Below are positions 49,536-60,294 of a stretch of 64,000 nucleotides of DNA, in pieces (position 1 is the stretch's first letter; each line of letters opens with the position of its first letter). The position numbers were made by a program, and so were the translations under genes. The notes beneath the pieces are model-generated. The model worked only from the letters and a program-made list of their open reading frames with translations. It made no database searches and was not told the origin of the DNA. This stretch comes from Cynocephalus volans. Lineage: Eukaryota > Chordata > Mammalia > Dermoptera > Cynocephalidae. The DNA is taken from NCBI RefSeq assembly GCF_027409185.1, contig NC_084463.1, positions 156,600,369 to 156,664,368 on the forward strand, written 5' to 3'.

Positions 49536-50639
49536 GGCAAGTGACTTTGCCAAGGTGAGTGGCAGAACTGGTACAGGAATTCAGATCCACTCCCCTCAGC
49601 TCCGAGGATTATTTCCAGTGGTAACTTCTGTAAAGTCAGGACTCAAGAGTGAGGGGTCCAATATTCCAGCCAGGAGGTAAGTAAGCAAGGTCCTCCTTAA
49701 CACCAGAGTGATTACAGACCTTTCAACTGTGCTCGGGTCTGGCTAAGAACAGTTCCAGGCACCCGGGGGTCAATCCCTGACCCCTCTGCTGAGCTCCTGG
49801 TCCCAGCTAACACTGGGTGAAAATCCGGGCGAGGGGCTCCACCTGCTTTCTGCGCCTTCCGAAGAGCTTCCGTGCCTTTACAACCACCACCTGTGGAAGG
49901 AAGGGCGCGGAGAATGGTGTCCATCTCCTAAAAGACAAAACTGAGGTCGAGCGAAGCGAGGTGGTAGCGGAGCCAGCACTGGAACCCAGGACCCTGAATT
50001 CCCAGCCCGGACTCTCTCTCACCCCTGACCACAGTGGGACACAGCGGATACGGAGTCTCCGACACCTGCCTTTCACCATCCGGCGCCGGACCTGCCGCTC
50101 CCAAGGTTCCTGGGAGCTGGGGAAGAGACTGCGAGCCACCACCCCCGGCTCGCACCACCACCCCGGAACCGAGCGCCGCGCGCCGCCTCGTTCTTATAGG
50201 CTCGAAGCACTTCCGGTCGCACGCGAGGCAGCCTGGGAAATGAAGTCCGGAGCCCCGGGCTCGCCTCCGCCCAGCGCGCCGAAGTGCCGGTCCCCCAACT
50301 CCGGTTCTTTCGCGGGCGTTCCTTCCTCAATCCAGGGGTCAGGGACCAGGAGCGCTGCGACGCGTCTGCCCTGGCCTCTGCCCCCCATCTTGAGAAAGCA
50401 GAAATGTTCAGGTTGACACGAACTCTCCAGCCCGCGGCAGGCCCTCAGCAAGGCAGGCGCGGCGTGGGCGGCAGGCCTTGATGAGCGGGAGGCGACGCTG
50501 GGAGGGGCAGCAGCGGGGCGGGCCCAGGCAAGCAATGGCCCAAACATGGCGTCCGGACCGGCCGTAGAATGGGAGAGAAAGCCGAGGACAAGCCGGCCCA
50601 CACGCCACTTGCGGAGCCAGCGTCCGCCATCTACTTCCG

Positions 50640-50705
50640 GAATGTAAAGCCAGTTTCCGGAAGCTAGCATGGCGTCCCCATGACAACCGACCTGGGGTCT
50701 CCGAG
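50640..50705 (+). other. TMEM138: TMEM138 non-coding exon 1 (3' end certain, 5' end approximate)
   Basis: The exon ends GTCTCCGAG followed by the donor GTGAGT at 50,706. The next exon begins at 52,536 after TTTTTTCCCCAACAG. The transcription start is assumed to lie near the paired TTCCGG motifs. Two short upstream open frames begin in this exon. Confidence 0.65.
50669..50683 (+). promoter_or_regulatory. TMEM138: Overlapping uORFs in the TMEM138 leader
   Basis: A first ATG at 50,669 opens a four-codon frame (Met-Ala-Ser-Pro-stop). Its stop TGA overlaps a second ATG at 50,680 as ATGA. After splicing to 52,536 the second frame runs 12 codons and stops at TAG just inside exon 2. Both end before the main start at 52,676. 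They exist only if transcription starts upstream of 50,669. Confidence 0.5.
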
Positions 50706-51214
50706 GTGAGTGGTTGATGAGGAGTGGGCACAGTGACCAGAAGTCACAATGTTTGTTGTTATTGTTTTGGGTTTGGGTTTTATGCCAAGGCAACCCCACT
50801 TTAAGTGGATTGGGAAGGGTGAGGAAAACTGCTCTGGGGACAAAGGGAGGGCGGCAGATAGCTGTGGATTCCCGTGCGACTCACACTGCCCCAAAGGGGA
50901 GGCATGAGCGTCCTTCACCTGGAGAGAGCGGCGGGCGTTTCTGTAGAACGGCCCCTCACAGCGGCCCTCGGGGCGGCCTGGGAAGCAGTGCTTAAGAGCA
51001 GGGGTTGGCGTCACATCTAGTTAGCAATGCTGGCTCTGCTCACTTGCGACCTAGAGGAAGGACTTGAACTCTGACCCTATGTACTTGCCTGTAGAATGGG
51101 GGTAATTCTTTCCCATCTTTCAGAGTTGTTGCGAGGATTAAAGGAAATTAACTCGGCTGACAAGTTTATTATGATGCTGGTCCCTAATGATGGCAGTCAG
51201 TATTATTATTATTA

Positions 51215-51381
51215 TTTTTTTTTTTTAAAGATGACCGGTAAGGGGATCTTAACCCTTGATTTGGTGTTGTCAGCCCCACGCTCTCCCAAGTGAGCGAAGT
51301 GGCCATCCCTATATAGGGATCCGAACCCGTGGCCTTGGTGTTATCAGCACCACACTCTCCCGAGTGAGCTACGGGCCGGCT
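51215..51381 (-). repeat. tRNA-Ile-derived SINE, dimer
   Basis: Poly-T, AAAGATGACCGGTAAGGGG and an ACGGGCCGGC end. TMEM138 intron 1. Confidence 0.92.
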
Positions 51382-51954
51382 CCTGTCGGTTTTATTTAAT
51401 GAGTGGGGAACTTGGGCTCAGAGAAACCACGGTCGGTCGTACGTCCAGCAAGGTGGGACTTCACCATCAGCTGAGGTGGAGCACAATACCTTCATCTCTC
51501 AGAGCCTGTGTGTAAAATGGGGATTATATGCATGATAATGGTTGCTTTTCAAGATGGTTGTAGGATTCAGTAAAGTTACAGATATGAAAAGAGTTTGTAA
51601 ATTTTCAGACAGTTCACAGATGCTAACGTACTCATTCTCCAACACGTCAAAAAAATTTTTTTTCAAAACATTTTGAAATTTGTTTATAGATTTGATCCAG
51701 CTGCAGGGTCACAGAACACCCCCAAAGCAATTTGTGGGTCTTGGAATATATGAAAATAAAGGCCCAGCTCCCCTCACCTGGTGACACTGTGTTGCTACCA
51801 CAACCTTGAACTTTACAGGACTAACCTTGAACTTGGCTTTACAGGAGAGCACTATTTCCTCTCAGTTTTTCCTGCCTATACTACCTCCCATTTCTGTGCT
51901 GACATTTTTCCCACCAGATACATGTCAGCCTGTGAATTATGTAAGAGGCAACTT

Positions 51955-52200
51955 ACTGCAGTAGTTAAGAGCATAGACTTTGGACTCAGACTGCCTAGAT
52001 CTGAATCTTACTAGCTCTGCCACTTACCAGCTATATGACCTTGGACAAATTATTTTACCTTTCTGGGCCTCAGTTTTCTCATCTGCAAAATGGAAAAAAT
52101 AATGTATTTTCTACCTCATGAAATTATTGTGAGGTTTAAATAATACCAGTGCTTAAAACAGTCCCTGGCACATTGTAAGTGATACATACACTGCTGTTGC
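51955..52200 (+). repeat. MIR-type SINE
   Basis: TTTGGACTCAGACTGCCTAG, ATATGACCTTGGACAAATTA and CTCATCTGCAAAATGG. TMEM138 intron 1. Confidence 0.65.
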
Positions 52201-52675
52201 TATTGTTACTTTGGTTTGGGTTTTATGCCAAGGCTATTGCTGCTAATTTTTATTATTACTATAAACTACTACTATGTGACCAGGCAGTCAGTCACTCTTG
52301 TCTGTAGTACCACCAGATTCCTTTGGTAAGAAAGAGCGCTGTATTTGGAAGGTTCCAGGCATGGAGAAAGGTTTGAGAGGAAGGGTCCCTAGAGTGACTA
52401 GTTGGGGTTTTGGGGTTGCTGGTTTTGTTCACTAACATATCTCAAGCACTTGAAATGGTGCCAGGCACACCATTCCTCAGTAAGTGTTTGTTGTATTAAT
52501 GAATTTCTAAACTTGCTTCCTTTTTTCCCCAACAGGCCTTTGCCTTAGAGCAAGGGAAACAGCTCTGATTGAGAGGAACTAGACACCTCTCCCACAGTGC
52601 TGGGAAGAGAACCGGGAGTTGTTTTCTCTGGAACTGTGGAATGTGCCCTTGAGGACGAAAGAAAGAAGAAGGAAG

Positions 52676-55600
52676 ATGCTTCAGACCAGTAACTACAGCC
52701 TGGTGCTCTCCCTGCAGTTCTTGCTGCTTTCCTATGACCTCTTTGTCAATTCCTTCTCAGAGCTGCTCCGAATGGCTCCGGTCATCCAGCTGGTGCTCTT
52801 CATGTGAGTTCAGTGGGTGGGTTTAGAAAGCTGAACCCAAGCAGTCTGAAAGCCCTGACAGTAGTGATTTAGCATTTTTAAGTTATTAATAAAGAAATAT
52901 CAGGGAGAATAAAATTAAACATTGTGCTGGGTTCTTCATGGCACACAGACATGGTCAGAAGTCCTGTTTTATATGCTTCTAAGAAGGGTTGGGGATAAGG
53001 GGACCAGGTCACATAGGAAGTTAGGTCAGACTGCTGACTGTCATTTTCTCCATCTGTGAGTAGAAATATTGTCTTTGCCATGAAAGAGGACTACAAAATA
53101 AGATTACAGGGCAATAATATTAATAATATGTATGAATCCGTAGGACAGAAATTGTTGGCATTTATCTTCCACGATGATTTATAGATTCCATGAGGCATTT
53201 TTTTTTTTTTTTTTTTTTTTTTGTCTTTTTCGTGACTGGTACTCAGCCAGTGAGTGCACCAGCCATTCCTATATAGGATCCGAACCCGCGGGGGGAGCGT
53301 CGCTGCGCTCCCAGCACTGCACTCTCTCAAGTGCGCCACGGGCTCGGCCCCCATGAGGCATTTTCTAAGCTGAAAACCACAGTCTTGGACATGGTCTTCC
53401 TTCATTCAACAGTATTCTGTGGCCTGCCAGACAGTGTTCTAGCTGCAGTGGTCACCCTGACAAGTTTCTACTTTCATGAGGTTTCCATTGAAAGACAGAT
53501 GACTTTGGCTGGAGAGAGACAATGACTACCTGAAGAAAAATAAGATAATTTTGAGTAGTGATGTCATACAATGAATATTAAGTAGCTGGGGTAGGGAGGG
53601 GAGAGCTACTTTAGGTAGCGGGGTTAAAGGAAAGTCTAAAGGGGGATATATGAATTGGACTTGAATGGCGTGAAGGCACTAGCCATGCAGAGATCAAAGG
53701 AAGTGCATTGTTGTCTTGCTAGATGAAATTGCCTGACAGGACCAGGTTATGTGACAGATAGGGCTGGCATTTTCTGGACGTAGGAAGGAAACTAGCTTCT
53801 TGAAAGTACATAGTAGGTTTATTGAGTTAAGAGTGTCAGAGCAGGAAAACTTTGTCTGTGGACTGCAACTCAACTGATGTCATGTGGGTCCCAAAGCCCA
53901 TGCTGTCTCTGTGAGGGTTTCAGATGACCCTATCACAGTGAAGGACAGATTATATGGTGTCCCTCAGGACTTACGGCCGGCTCTTGAGTCCTGACATAGG
54001 CCTTCATTCAGCCTCATTTGTTTTATGTGTCCGCAGCATCCAGGATATTGCAGTCCTCTTCAACATCATCATCATTTTCCTCATGTTCTTCAACACCTTC
54101 GTCTTCCAGGCTGGCCTGGTCAACCTCCTATTCCATAAATTCAAAGGAACCATCATCCTGACAGCTGTATACTTAGCCCTCAGCATCTCCCTTCATGTCT
54201 GGGTCATGGTAAGAGTAAAGCTCTGAATTCTTGAATCTTTAAAGAACTAGGAATATATTTTCTCTGGGAACCCAGCATCATTCTTTTACATCTTACAGAA
54301 TCCTTGATAGGAATCAAGTGAAATGGTCAAGTGGTCCTGGCTAGAGCACTAGGCATGTGAGAGTTTCATAAGACAATTTTGCCTAAACTTATGTGTTGAA
54401 GAATAGCCTTATCTAAGAGTCAAGGGACTTTTCTGGAACATTCAGCTCACTTTTGCCTTAAACAGGGCTAAAACAGCAAGTCGAATCTGTTTCATCATTA
54501 GCTATTTGGGGAGGTGGGTGGCATATTCTTAGGCATCATTGTCCCATGGCTAATGGTATAGGCAGTGGAGGTTTCTGGGAAGTAGCCGAGCAAGAGTGCT
54601 GCTTGCCCTTTAGCACTTCATGCCCTCTGCTAAGTCCCCATCACCTACACTAGGAAACCCAATCTCCACAGTGCCTCCCATTGGTTCTAACATAGGCCTT
54701 GGGTCAGATCCAGTCTTTATGGTTTCAGATTTCTTCTGCTTCACAAATTCTTTCATCTTTTTGGGTGTCTCATGTGTTTCTCATGTACTCTTATTTATTT
54801 ATTTATTTTTTTGACAGTTGGCCAATACAGGGATCTGAACCCTTGATCTTGGTATTACCAGAACCACCACACTCTAACCAACTGAGCCCTCTCATGTACT
54901 CATTTTGATGCAACTAGTTTTTTAAAACATCAGGATTCTCTAATCATTTTACTAAAGCCACCTTCTCAACCGAACTCTCTCTATTAGGTTGTCTTTGTGA
55001 TTCCATAGAGAGAAGTAGAGTTCATAAGAAAGAAGAACAGTGCTGAAGCGGATTCTGTGCTCTGGTTCCTAGAGCCAAAATAGAAAATAGAGCCTGTACT
55101 ATAAAAGCTGTTGATCTGATTAAACCCTGATTGTACCAAAGCCTTTATCTGACAGGAGCTGAGCCTGAGATTTTCAAGGCAAGATGGGGACCAGCTGAAC
55201 TCCTGAGATAATGTATATCATTTCTCCTATGAAATGAAAGGGGATAAATACTTCCTACCTCAGGGTTAAAAGGATATTGCCTTTGCTACTAAAAAGGGAG
55301 CTTGAGGCTCCTTTGAGAAACACTTCTTGGGATTATAGAGAGAATGAACTGAATGGCAACCCTGCAGCTAACCGAATTGGAGATGTTAGGGCCTCATGTG
55401 GCCATTAACCTTTCCCTGTCTACTCATATCTCCTTCAGAACTTACGCTGGAAAAACTCCAACAGCTTTGTTTGGACAGATGGACTTCAAACACTATTTGT
55501 ATTCCAGAGACTAGGTAAGGACCAAAGCAACATCACACCTCACTTGGGTCCCACATATGTCTCTGGTAGTGAGGTCCTTGATCCTGGCTTCCCACCCTTG

Positions 55601-55898
55601 TCACAGCTGGCCTGGGATGGTTGGGACAGCCACACCAAGAACAGGGGAGATTATTGCCCTCTGCCTTTGCAGGGAGACTGGGAAGTCATGAGGCAGTGCC
55701 CCTTAACCTTGTTAGGTTCTGTTCTTATCCTGAAACAAATACTCAGGAGCATCCCTGAGGCTTCTTTTCTGTTTATTATCCACAGCGGCAGTGCTGTACT
55801 GTTACTTCTACAAACGGACAGCTGTGAGACTGGGTGATCCTCGCTTCTACCAGGACTCTTTGTGGCTGCGCAAGGAGTTCATGCAAGTCCGTAGGTGA
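52676..55898 (+). CDS. TMEM138: TMEM138, ciliary four-helix membrane protein
   Basis: Coding exons: 52676-52803, 54037-54208, 55439-55514 and 55786-55898. They total 489 nt, exactly 162 residues plus TGA, the human length. The reading begins [18 protein letters not shown] and ends [10 protein letters not shown]. Hydrophobic segments lie at about residues 8-28, 36-60, 64-74 and 80-100, consistent with a small multi-pass protein. TMEM138 acts at the ciliary base and transition zone, and its loss causes Joubert syndrome in humans (established). The coding part of exon 2 follows a 140-nt leader from 52,536. In tetrapods TMEM138 is followed by TMEM216, with which it shares regulation; TMEM216 is not reached here. 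No broken or missing segment is seen. Confidence 0.96.
53202..53350 (-). repeat. SINE of the second head type
   Basis: Ends CGTCGCTGCGCTCCCAGC then CACGGGCTCGGCCC. Target duplication CCATGAGGCATTTT on both sides. TMEM138 intron 2. Confidence 0.92.
53400..53720 (-). repeat. Old LINE-type repeat in TMEM138 intron 2
   Basis: TTCATTCAACAGTATTCTGT, GCCAGACAGTGTTCTAGC and a purine-rich tail follow the same plan as the copies at 31,975 and 37,385. Confidence 0.45.
54791..54889 (-). repeat. tRNA-Ile-like SINE, monomer
   Basis: (TTAT)n tail, CTGAACCCTTGATCTTGG and CTCTAACCAACTGAG. Target duplication TCTCATGTACTC. TMEM138 intron 3. Confidence 0.88.
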
Positions 55899-56368
55899 CT
55901 TCTTCTTGTCACACTGATGGATGTCTTTCCTTCCTGATAGAAGCCACGTTTCCGGCTCTGCAGGAAGGGTTGGCCCTAGGCACCGGGAAACAGTGGACTT
56001 CCCTAAGACAGGCTCAGGCCAGTTGTGTTCAGCATTCGAAAAGGAAGATCCTCCCTCTTGTAAATTAAAATGTTCCCCAACAGACTTCAGTACATAATCC
56101 CTTTCCTGCCTCCTATCTCAGTTCTACACCCTTTCCTTCCTTTCCCGCTCTATCCCGTTCATTCTCTCTGCCCCCTTTTCTGTAGTAAGGGTTCTGTGGC
56201 TCTCTCAGGAAACCTGAGACAGGAGGACCTCCCAGCCCTCACTTTCCCTGTACCACACATGAATGACTGAAGGATGCCAGGAACGATAGTTATATGCTCC
56301 TGACTGATCACCCCTTAGACATTTAGATTTTATACCCAAAGCACTTTTTTAACATTTTATAAATAGGA

Positions 56369-56374
56369 AATAAA
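56369..56374 (+). terminator. TMEM138: TMEM138 polyadenylation signal AATAAA
   Basis: Canonical signal 471 bases after the stop codon, in an AT-rich stretch. It gives a 3' UTR of about 0.5 kb ending near 56,395. Confidence 0.6.
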
Positions 56375-56724
56375 TTGAATTCTTTTTCCATAAATGATGG
56401 AGTCTTTCTGTCTAGCAATATCTCTTCATGGTTAAGAGGCATGTCAAGTTCTAGCCTCAGCAACTACTTGACCCAATGGGCAGATTGAGCCACAGATCAA
56501 ACACAGTTATTTATTGAGCCCCGTTTTGAGTAAAAGGTATTTTTGCAGAAATTCGTGTTGTAGTTGGATGCCCTGTCTCCCACTCCTGGAGTTCCAGACT
56601 TCCATGCTTTGTTCAGACTCTATCTGCTTATCAGAGGCCTAAACTGCCCTTAGAAGAGTAAAAATGTTCCTTAGCCTATTTTGGCAAAAGAAATTTTAAA
56701 AATTTATATGCCCACAGTATCAGT

Positions 56725-57215
56725 TTTCTATCACCAGAATAATGTGTAACAAGTCACCACCAAACTTCAGTGGGACACAACAATAAACAGTTACTTGGCA
56801 CGTGAGTCTTGGGGCTCAGCTGATCTGGCTGAGTCTGGATGACTTCAGCTGGGCTTGCTCATGTGTCTTTGGTCATTTGTGGGCCAGCTAGGCAGCTGAG
56901 ATGATCTTGGGATCCTTTGGCTGTGGCTAACCTAAAATAACCTCAGCTGCAATGACTGGGGCTACTCATGATTTATCTTCCAGCAGACTAGCCTGGGCCT
57001 GTTCGCATGACAGTGGCAGGGGAACAGGAGAGAACAAACCCCATTGTGCAATCCCATTTCAAGCCTCTGCTTTTATCTGTCTCTTAGACTCCCATTAGTC
57101 AAATCAAGTCATGTGACTGAGCCCAGAGTCAAAATGGGAAGCCACTAAAAAGTTTCAAAGCCAAAGGCATGGACACAGGAAGGGTGAAGAACGGGGACCA
57201 TTAATTTAATCAGTC
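56725..57215 (+). repeat. Old mammalian interspersed repeat, family not named
   Basis: GTATCAGTTTTCTATCACCA and CATGTGACTGAGCCCAGAG are familiar repeat strings, but I cannot place the family with confidence. No coding potential is seen. Confidence 0.4.
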
Positions 57216-57323
57216 CTTCACACCAGAGGATTGCTCCATGAAACTTGTTCTGTAGAGACGCTTTAGCACAGGGGTTGGCAAACTTTTTCTGTGAAGGTCC
57301 CGATAGTAAATATTTTAGATTTT

Positions 57324-57416
57324 GGCTGGCTGGTTAGCTCAACTAGTTAGAGTGCAGCCTTATAACACCAGGGTTATGGGTTCGGCTCCCCATGCTGGCC
57401 AGCTGTAAAAAAAAAA
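57324..57416 (+). repeat. SINE monomer nested in a hAT-type element
   Basis: Perfect 10-bp target duplication TTTAGATTTT (57314-57323 and 57417-57426) inside the older element at 57,268. Confidence 0.9.
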
Positions 57417-57504
57417 TTTAGATTTTTGGCACAAGTATTCAACTCTGACATTGGATCATGAAAGTAGCCACAGACCATATGATTTGTGAAAGAAAGTGAG
57501 CCAA

Positions 57505-57890
57505 AACACTGGGTACCTATCAAGCCTTATTAAAGGAAAAGAATCTGCAGGGCTGCACTCAAAATGGAGGGCAGCAGCCAAGGTGGCCCTCTAGGTGGAG
57601 AGCAGCACCAGGCGTCAGTGTGGAAGAGCTTATATAGGTTGTAGGGCACCAAGGGGTGGCTGATACAATCAAGGAGGGGCATTATGCTAATGTGGAAGCT
57701 CCACCTGGCTGATAGAACCGGGGTGGAAAATTGCACCCATGCAGAAGCAAAAGGGTTTCTATTTCACAGAAGTCATGAGGCTTCTCATAAAGGGAAAAGA
57801 GGGGGGGTTGGCAGCCATTTTGTGCTTGGCTTTTCCTAAAATGGCACCAGTTATGTTCAGAACCTATCAATATGTAAATGACATAAACAA
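57505..57890 (-). mobile_element. LTR-like segment
   Basis: On the minus strand, TATATAAG (about 57,636) is followed about 100 nt later by TTTAATAAGG (about 57,530), the layout of an LTR promoter and poly-A signal. It interrupts a hAT-type element. Ends are approximate and no coding region is attached. Confidence 0.35.
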
Positions 57891-58310
57891 ATGTACATGG
57901 GTAGTTTTCAATAAAGTACAGACACAAATTTGAATTTCATACGATTTTCATATGTCACAAAATATTACTTGATGTTTTTTTTTTTTTTTTTAACCATGTG
58001 CTAAATAAAAAGTATATGTTTTGGACTAAGTTCCTACACTAGGACCAAAAGACCATACTAAAAATTAAAATGGAATCACCCCTGCCAAGTTCCACCTTGT
58101 TTTTGTTCTTTGACAGTTCTGGAGGCCACAAAGGGACCTGAAAGAGACTACTGATGACCCCCGAGACCCCTTGAGGAATGCAGAAGTTACTGCTAAGTCC
58201 CTCTTTTGGGGACAACTGTCTTCCTCATGGAGCCCTGAGAGAGTTGTAAGTCCCTCTCAGGTCCGAGCTCTGCTCTCTTTGCATTTGAACTCCCTGATCT
58301 CTGGCTTTTT

Positions 58311-58400
58311 GGGGTACCATGGGTTAGTTTGTGCTGTGAGAGTGTTTGACCTTCGGGTACCAAGGGTTAGTTTGTGTTGTGGCAGGGTACATGACCTTTG
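58311..58400 (+). repeat. Two-copy tandem repeat of about 45 bp
   Basis: GGGTACCATGGGTTAGTTTG and GGGTACCAAGGGTTAGTTTG start two adjacent units, each ending near GACCTTYGGG. The second unit carries a short insertion. It is non-coding. Confidence 0.7.
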
Positions 58401-58739
58401 GGTTTGCAGTGGCTGACAAGTCATTGGCAAGAATGGCTGCCATTTTAAAGGTAACTGACAAAGATAAAAAGACAAGAAAGAAAGGTAATAGATAGCAGTT
58501 GCAGTACAATGGTTATTACTGCAGGGGTTGTGAACTCGGCTTTTGGAATTCACAGGTGTGTGGGTTTCTTTTTTTGTATTGCATGCTTAGGTAAGGGAGG
58601 CCATAGGTGTGTGACTGGATCATACAAAAACTGGAAAATCACTGGCTAAATTGGTCAAGGAGACCTCGGAGCCAAAGCCATTTTGGCTCTGAGAAAACCA
58701 AGAACCAACAGAATAGGATCCTAATTTGAAAAGATCAGA

Positions 58740-58840
58740 GGGCTGGCCAGTTAGCTAAATTGGTTAGAGCATAATGCTGGTAACACTGAGGTCCAGGGTT
58801 CAATCCCTGCACTGGCCGGTAGCCAATTAAATAAAAAGAT
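58740..58840 (+). repeat. tRNA-Ile-like SINE, monomer
   Basis: GGCTGGCCAGTTAGCTAAAT head, CAGGGTTCAATCCC, and an AATAAAAAG tail. Confidence 0.85.
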
Positions 58841-59214
58841 TCTGCTACATCTGTCTTTTACATGTATAAGCACTATGGCCCCAGATGCTGCATATATTTA
58901 CAAAAGGAACAAAATCTTACTAAAAATAATTCAGAATTATGATGGTGCTTATACGGGATGTTCTAAAGATTGATCTTTTCTCTCCTGTGAACAGCTATTG
59001 TGCTTTCTTGCTTTCCTGTTTGTCTGGTTCTTTGTCCTGAGAACTTGGCTTGACTTTCTATCTGTCAGAGGAATGCAGTTTATAGGGCCTGCATATGCAA
59101 GCAGCCAACCAAAGGGTTGGGAGCCCCAAGAATATTGCTGGACAGAAATGCAGATTGCACCCCATTTGCAGCTAAATGAATTGTTTCCAGCTCTTAGAGT
59201 TTTATCTAAGTCTT

Positions 59215-59327
59215 TTTTTTTTTTTTTTTTCGTTTTTGGCAGCTGACCAGTATAGGAATCTGAACTGGTGACCTTGGTGTTATAAGGCTATGCTCTAACT
59301 AACCAACTGAGCTAACTGGTCAGCCAC
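59215..59327 (-). repeat. tRNA-Ile-like SINE, monomer
   Basis: Poly-T then CAGCTGACCAGTATAGG and ACCAACTGAGCTAACTGG. Short flanking repeat TAAGTCTTT. Confidence 0.85.
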
Positions 59328-59407
59328 TTAAGTCTTTCTTTTCACTGTCTTTGGGAATGGCTCTGGGTCTTGAAAAGGCTTAATACATTTTTAAATAAGG
59401 GCACCTC

Positions 59408-59457
59408 GGGCTGGCTGGTTAGCTCAGTTGGTTAGAGCACAGCATTATAACACCACC
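59408..59457 (+). repeat. SINE monomer, 3' truncated
   Basis: Reads GGCTGGCTGGTTAGCTCAGT to AACACCACC and stops before the B-box region. Confidence 0.75.
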
Positions 59458-59737
59458 CAGAAGCTTAAAAATTTTGTATTGCCTCATTAAAAGGCTGTTC
59501 ATAGAAGAGCAAATGAAAAGCTTAAGCTACCAATTGATGAGAAAATTAAATCTACCATCCTTTTCAATTAGTACTATCTCAACCAGAAGACCAAAAGAAA
59601 TCTAGATAAAGTATTTGTTAGGCCCTCCCAGGTCAAGCAAGCATAGAACAAGCTTTTCTTCACCATGTTTGTTATAAGTTCCCAACCTGAAGTAAGTAAT
59701 ATAATTGAGGAATAAGCTAAATTTTGTGTTGTTTTGG

Positions 59738-59829
59738 TTTTTTTTGCAACTGGCCAGTATGGGGATTCAAACCCTTGACCTTGATATTAGCAGCACCACA
59801 CTCTCCCACATGAGCTAACTGGCCAGCCC
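59738..59829 (-). repeat. tRNA-Ile-like SINE, monomer
   Basis: Poly-T, CAACTGGCCAGTATGGGG and ATGAGCTAACTGGCCAGCCC. Confidence 0.85.
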
Positions 59830-60206
59830 AAAACAAGCTAGGTTGAAAAGACTATCTATGGAACTAAATTGTTCTCCAAAACACAATTTTCTAACACCTA
59901 GTTGGCTATTTGGAAAATCATTGTAAAAGAAATTTCCATCTGTATAGGAAATCTTTATTTGTAAAGGCGGCTCCCTCAACCACTAGAAACTTTTGTAATG
60001 GGAAAGACATCGATTTGATTTAGACTTTACATAATAAACATTACCTTTGTTTCTTTTTCTGTAAATTGTCTGGAAGTCATTCCTTTGGAAATGCAAATTT
60101 TGAGGTGCCCAGCTAACAATTGTTTGAAGCAATGGAATGAGTAATTGAAGTATCAGTAATCTAAGAGGGGGTGGAAGGGGTACTATTTAAAAATTGGCAA
60201 ATGAAG

Positions 60207-60294
60207 GGCCGGAGTGGCTCACTTGGGAGAGTGTGGTGCTGATAACACCAAGTCAAGGGTTAAGATCTCCTTACTAGTCATCTTTAAAAAAAAA
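60207..60294 (+). repeat. Deleted-dimer SINE with perfect target duplication
   Basis: The first-unit A box joins directly to the second-unit 3' end. A 17-bp perfect duplication AAAATTGGCAAATGAAG (60190-60206 and 60295-60311) shows recent insertion of an already deleted source. Confidence 0.93.

Larger units (their letters stand above)
46795..49960. other. Presumed 5' non-coding part and first intron(s) of CYB561A3
   Basis: An acceptor AG sits directly before the coding exon at 46,794, so the mRNA must come from an upstream exon, most likely in the CpG island near 50 kb. No other exon could be placed. The stretch holds SINEs at 47,905 and 48,805 and a hAT element at 49,225. A MIR-like piece lies near 47,690-47,870. 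Confidence 0.5.
49960..50710. promoter_or_regulatory. Head-to-head CpG-island promoter of CYB561A3 (left) and TMEM138 (right)
   Basis: A GC- and CpG-rich stretch. ETS-type motifs appear as CACTTCCGGTC near 50,208, ACTTCCGGAA near 50,632 and TTTCCGGAAG near 50,654. On the minus strand near 50,225-50,245 the string CTTCATTTCCCAGGCTGC resembles a ZNF143/THAP11 site. There is no strong TATA box. TMEM138 exon 1 ends at 50,705. The leftward start is inferred for CYB561A3 from gene order and was not placed. Confidence 0.7.
57268..58010 (+). mobile_element. Short hAT-type element broken by a SINE and an LTR-like insert
   Basis: The left part begins ACAGGGGTTGGCAAACTTTT. The right part (about 57,890-57,975) carries CATACGATTTTCATATGTCA, matching the 49-kb relative. 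Between them lie a SINE with perfect duplication and an LTR-like segment. Confidence 0.5.

Noticed and set aside
49807-50799. Long overlapping open frames (111-201 codons) on both strands
   Set aside because: They come from GC-rich, stop-poor CpG-island sequence and resemble no known protein.
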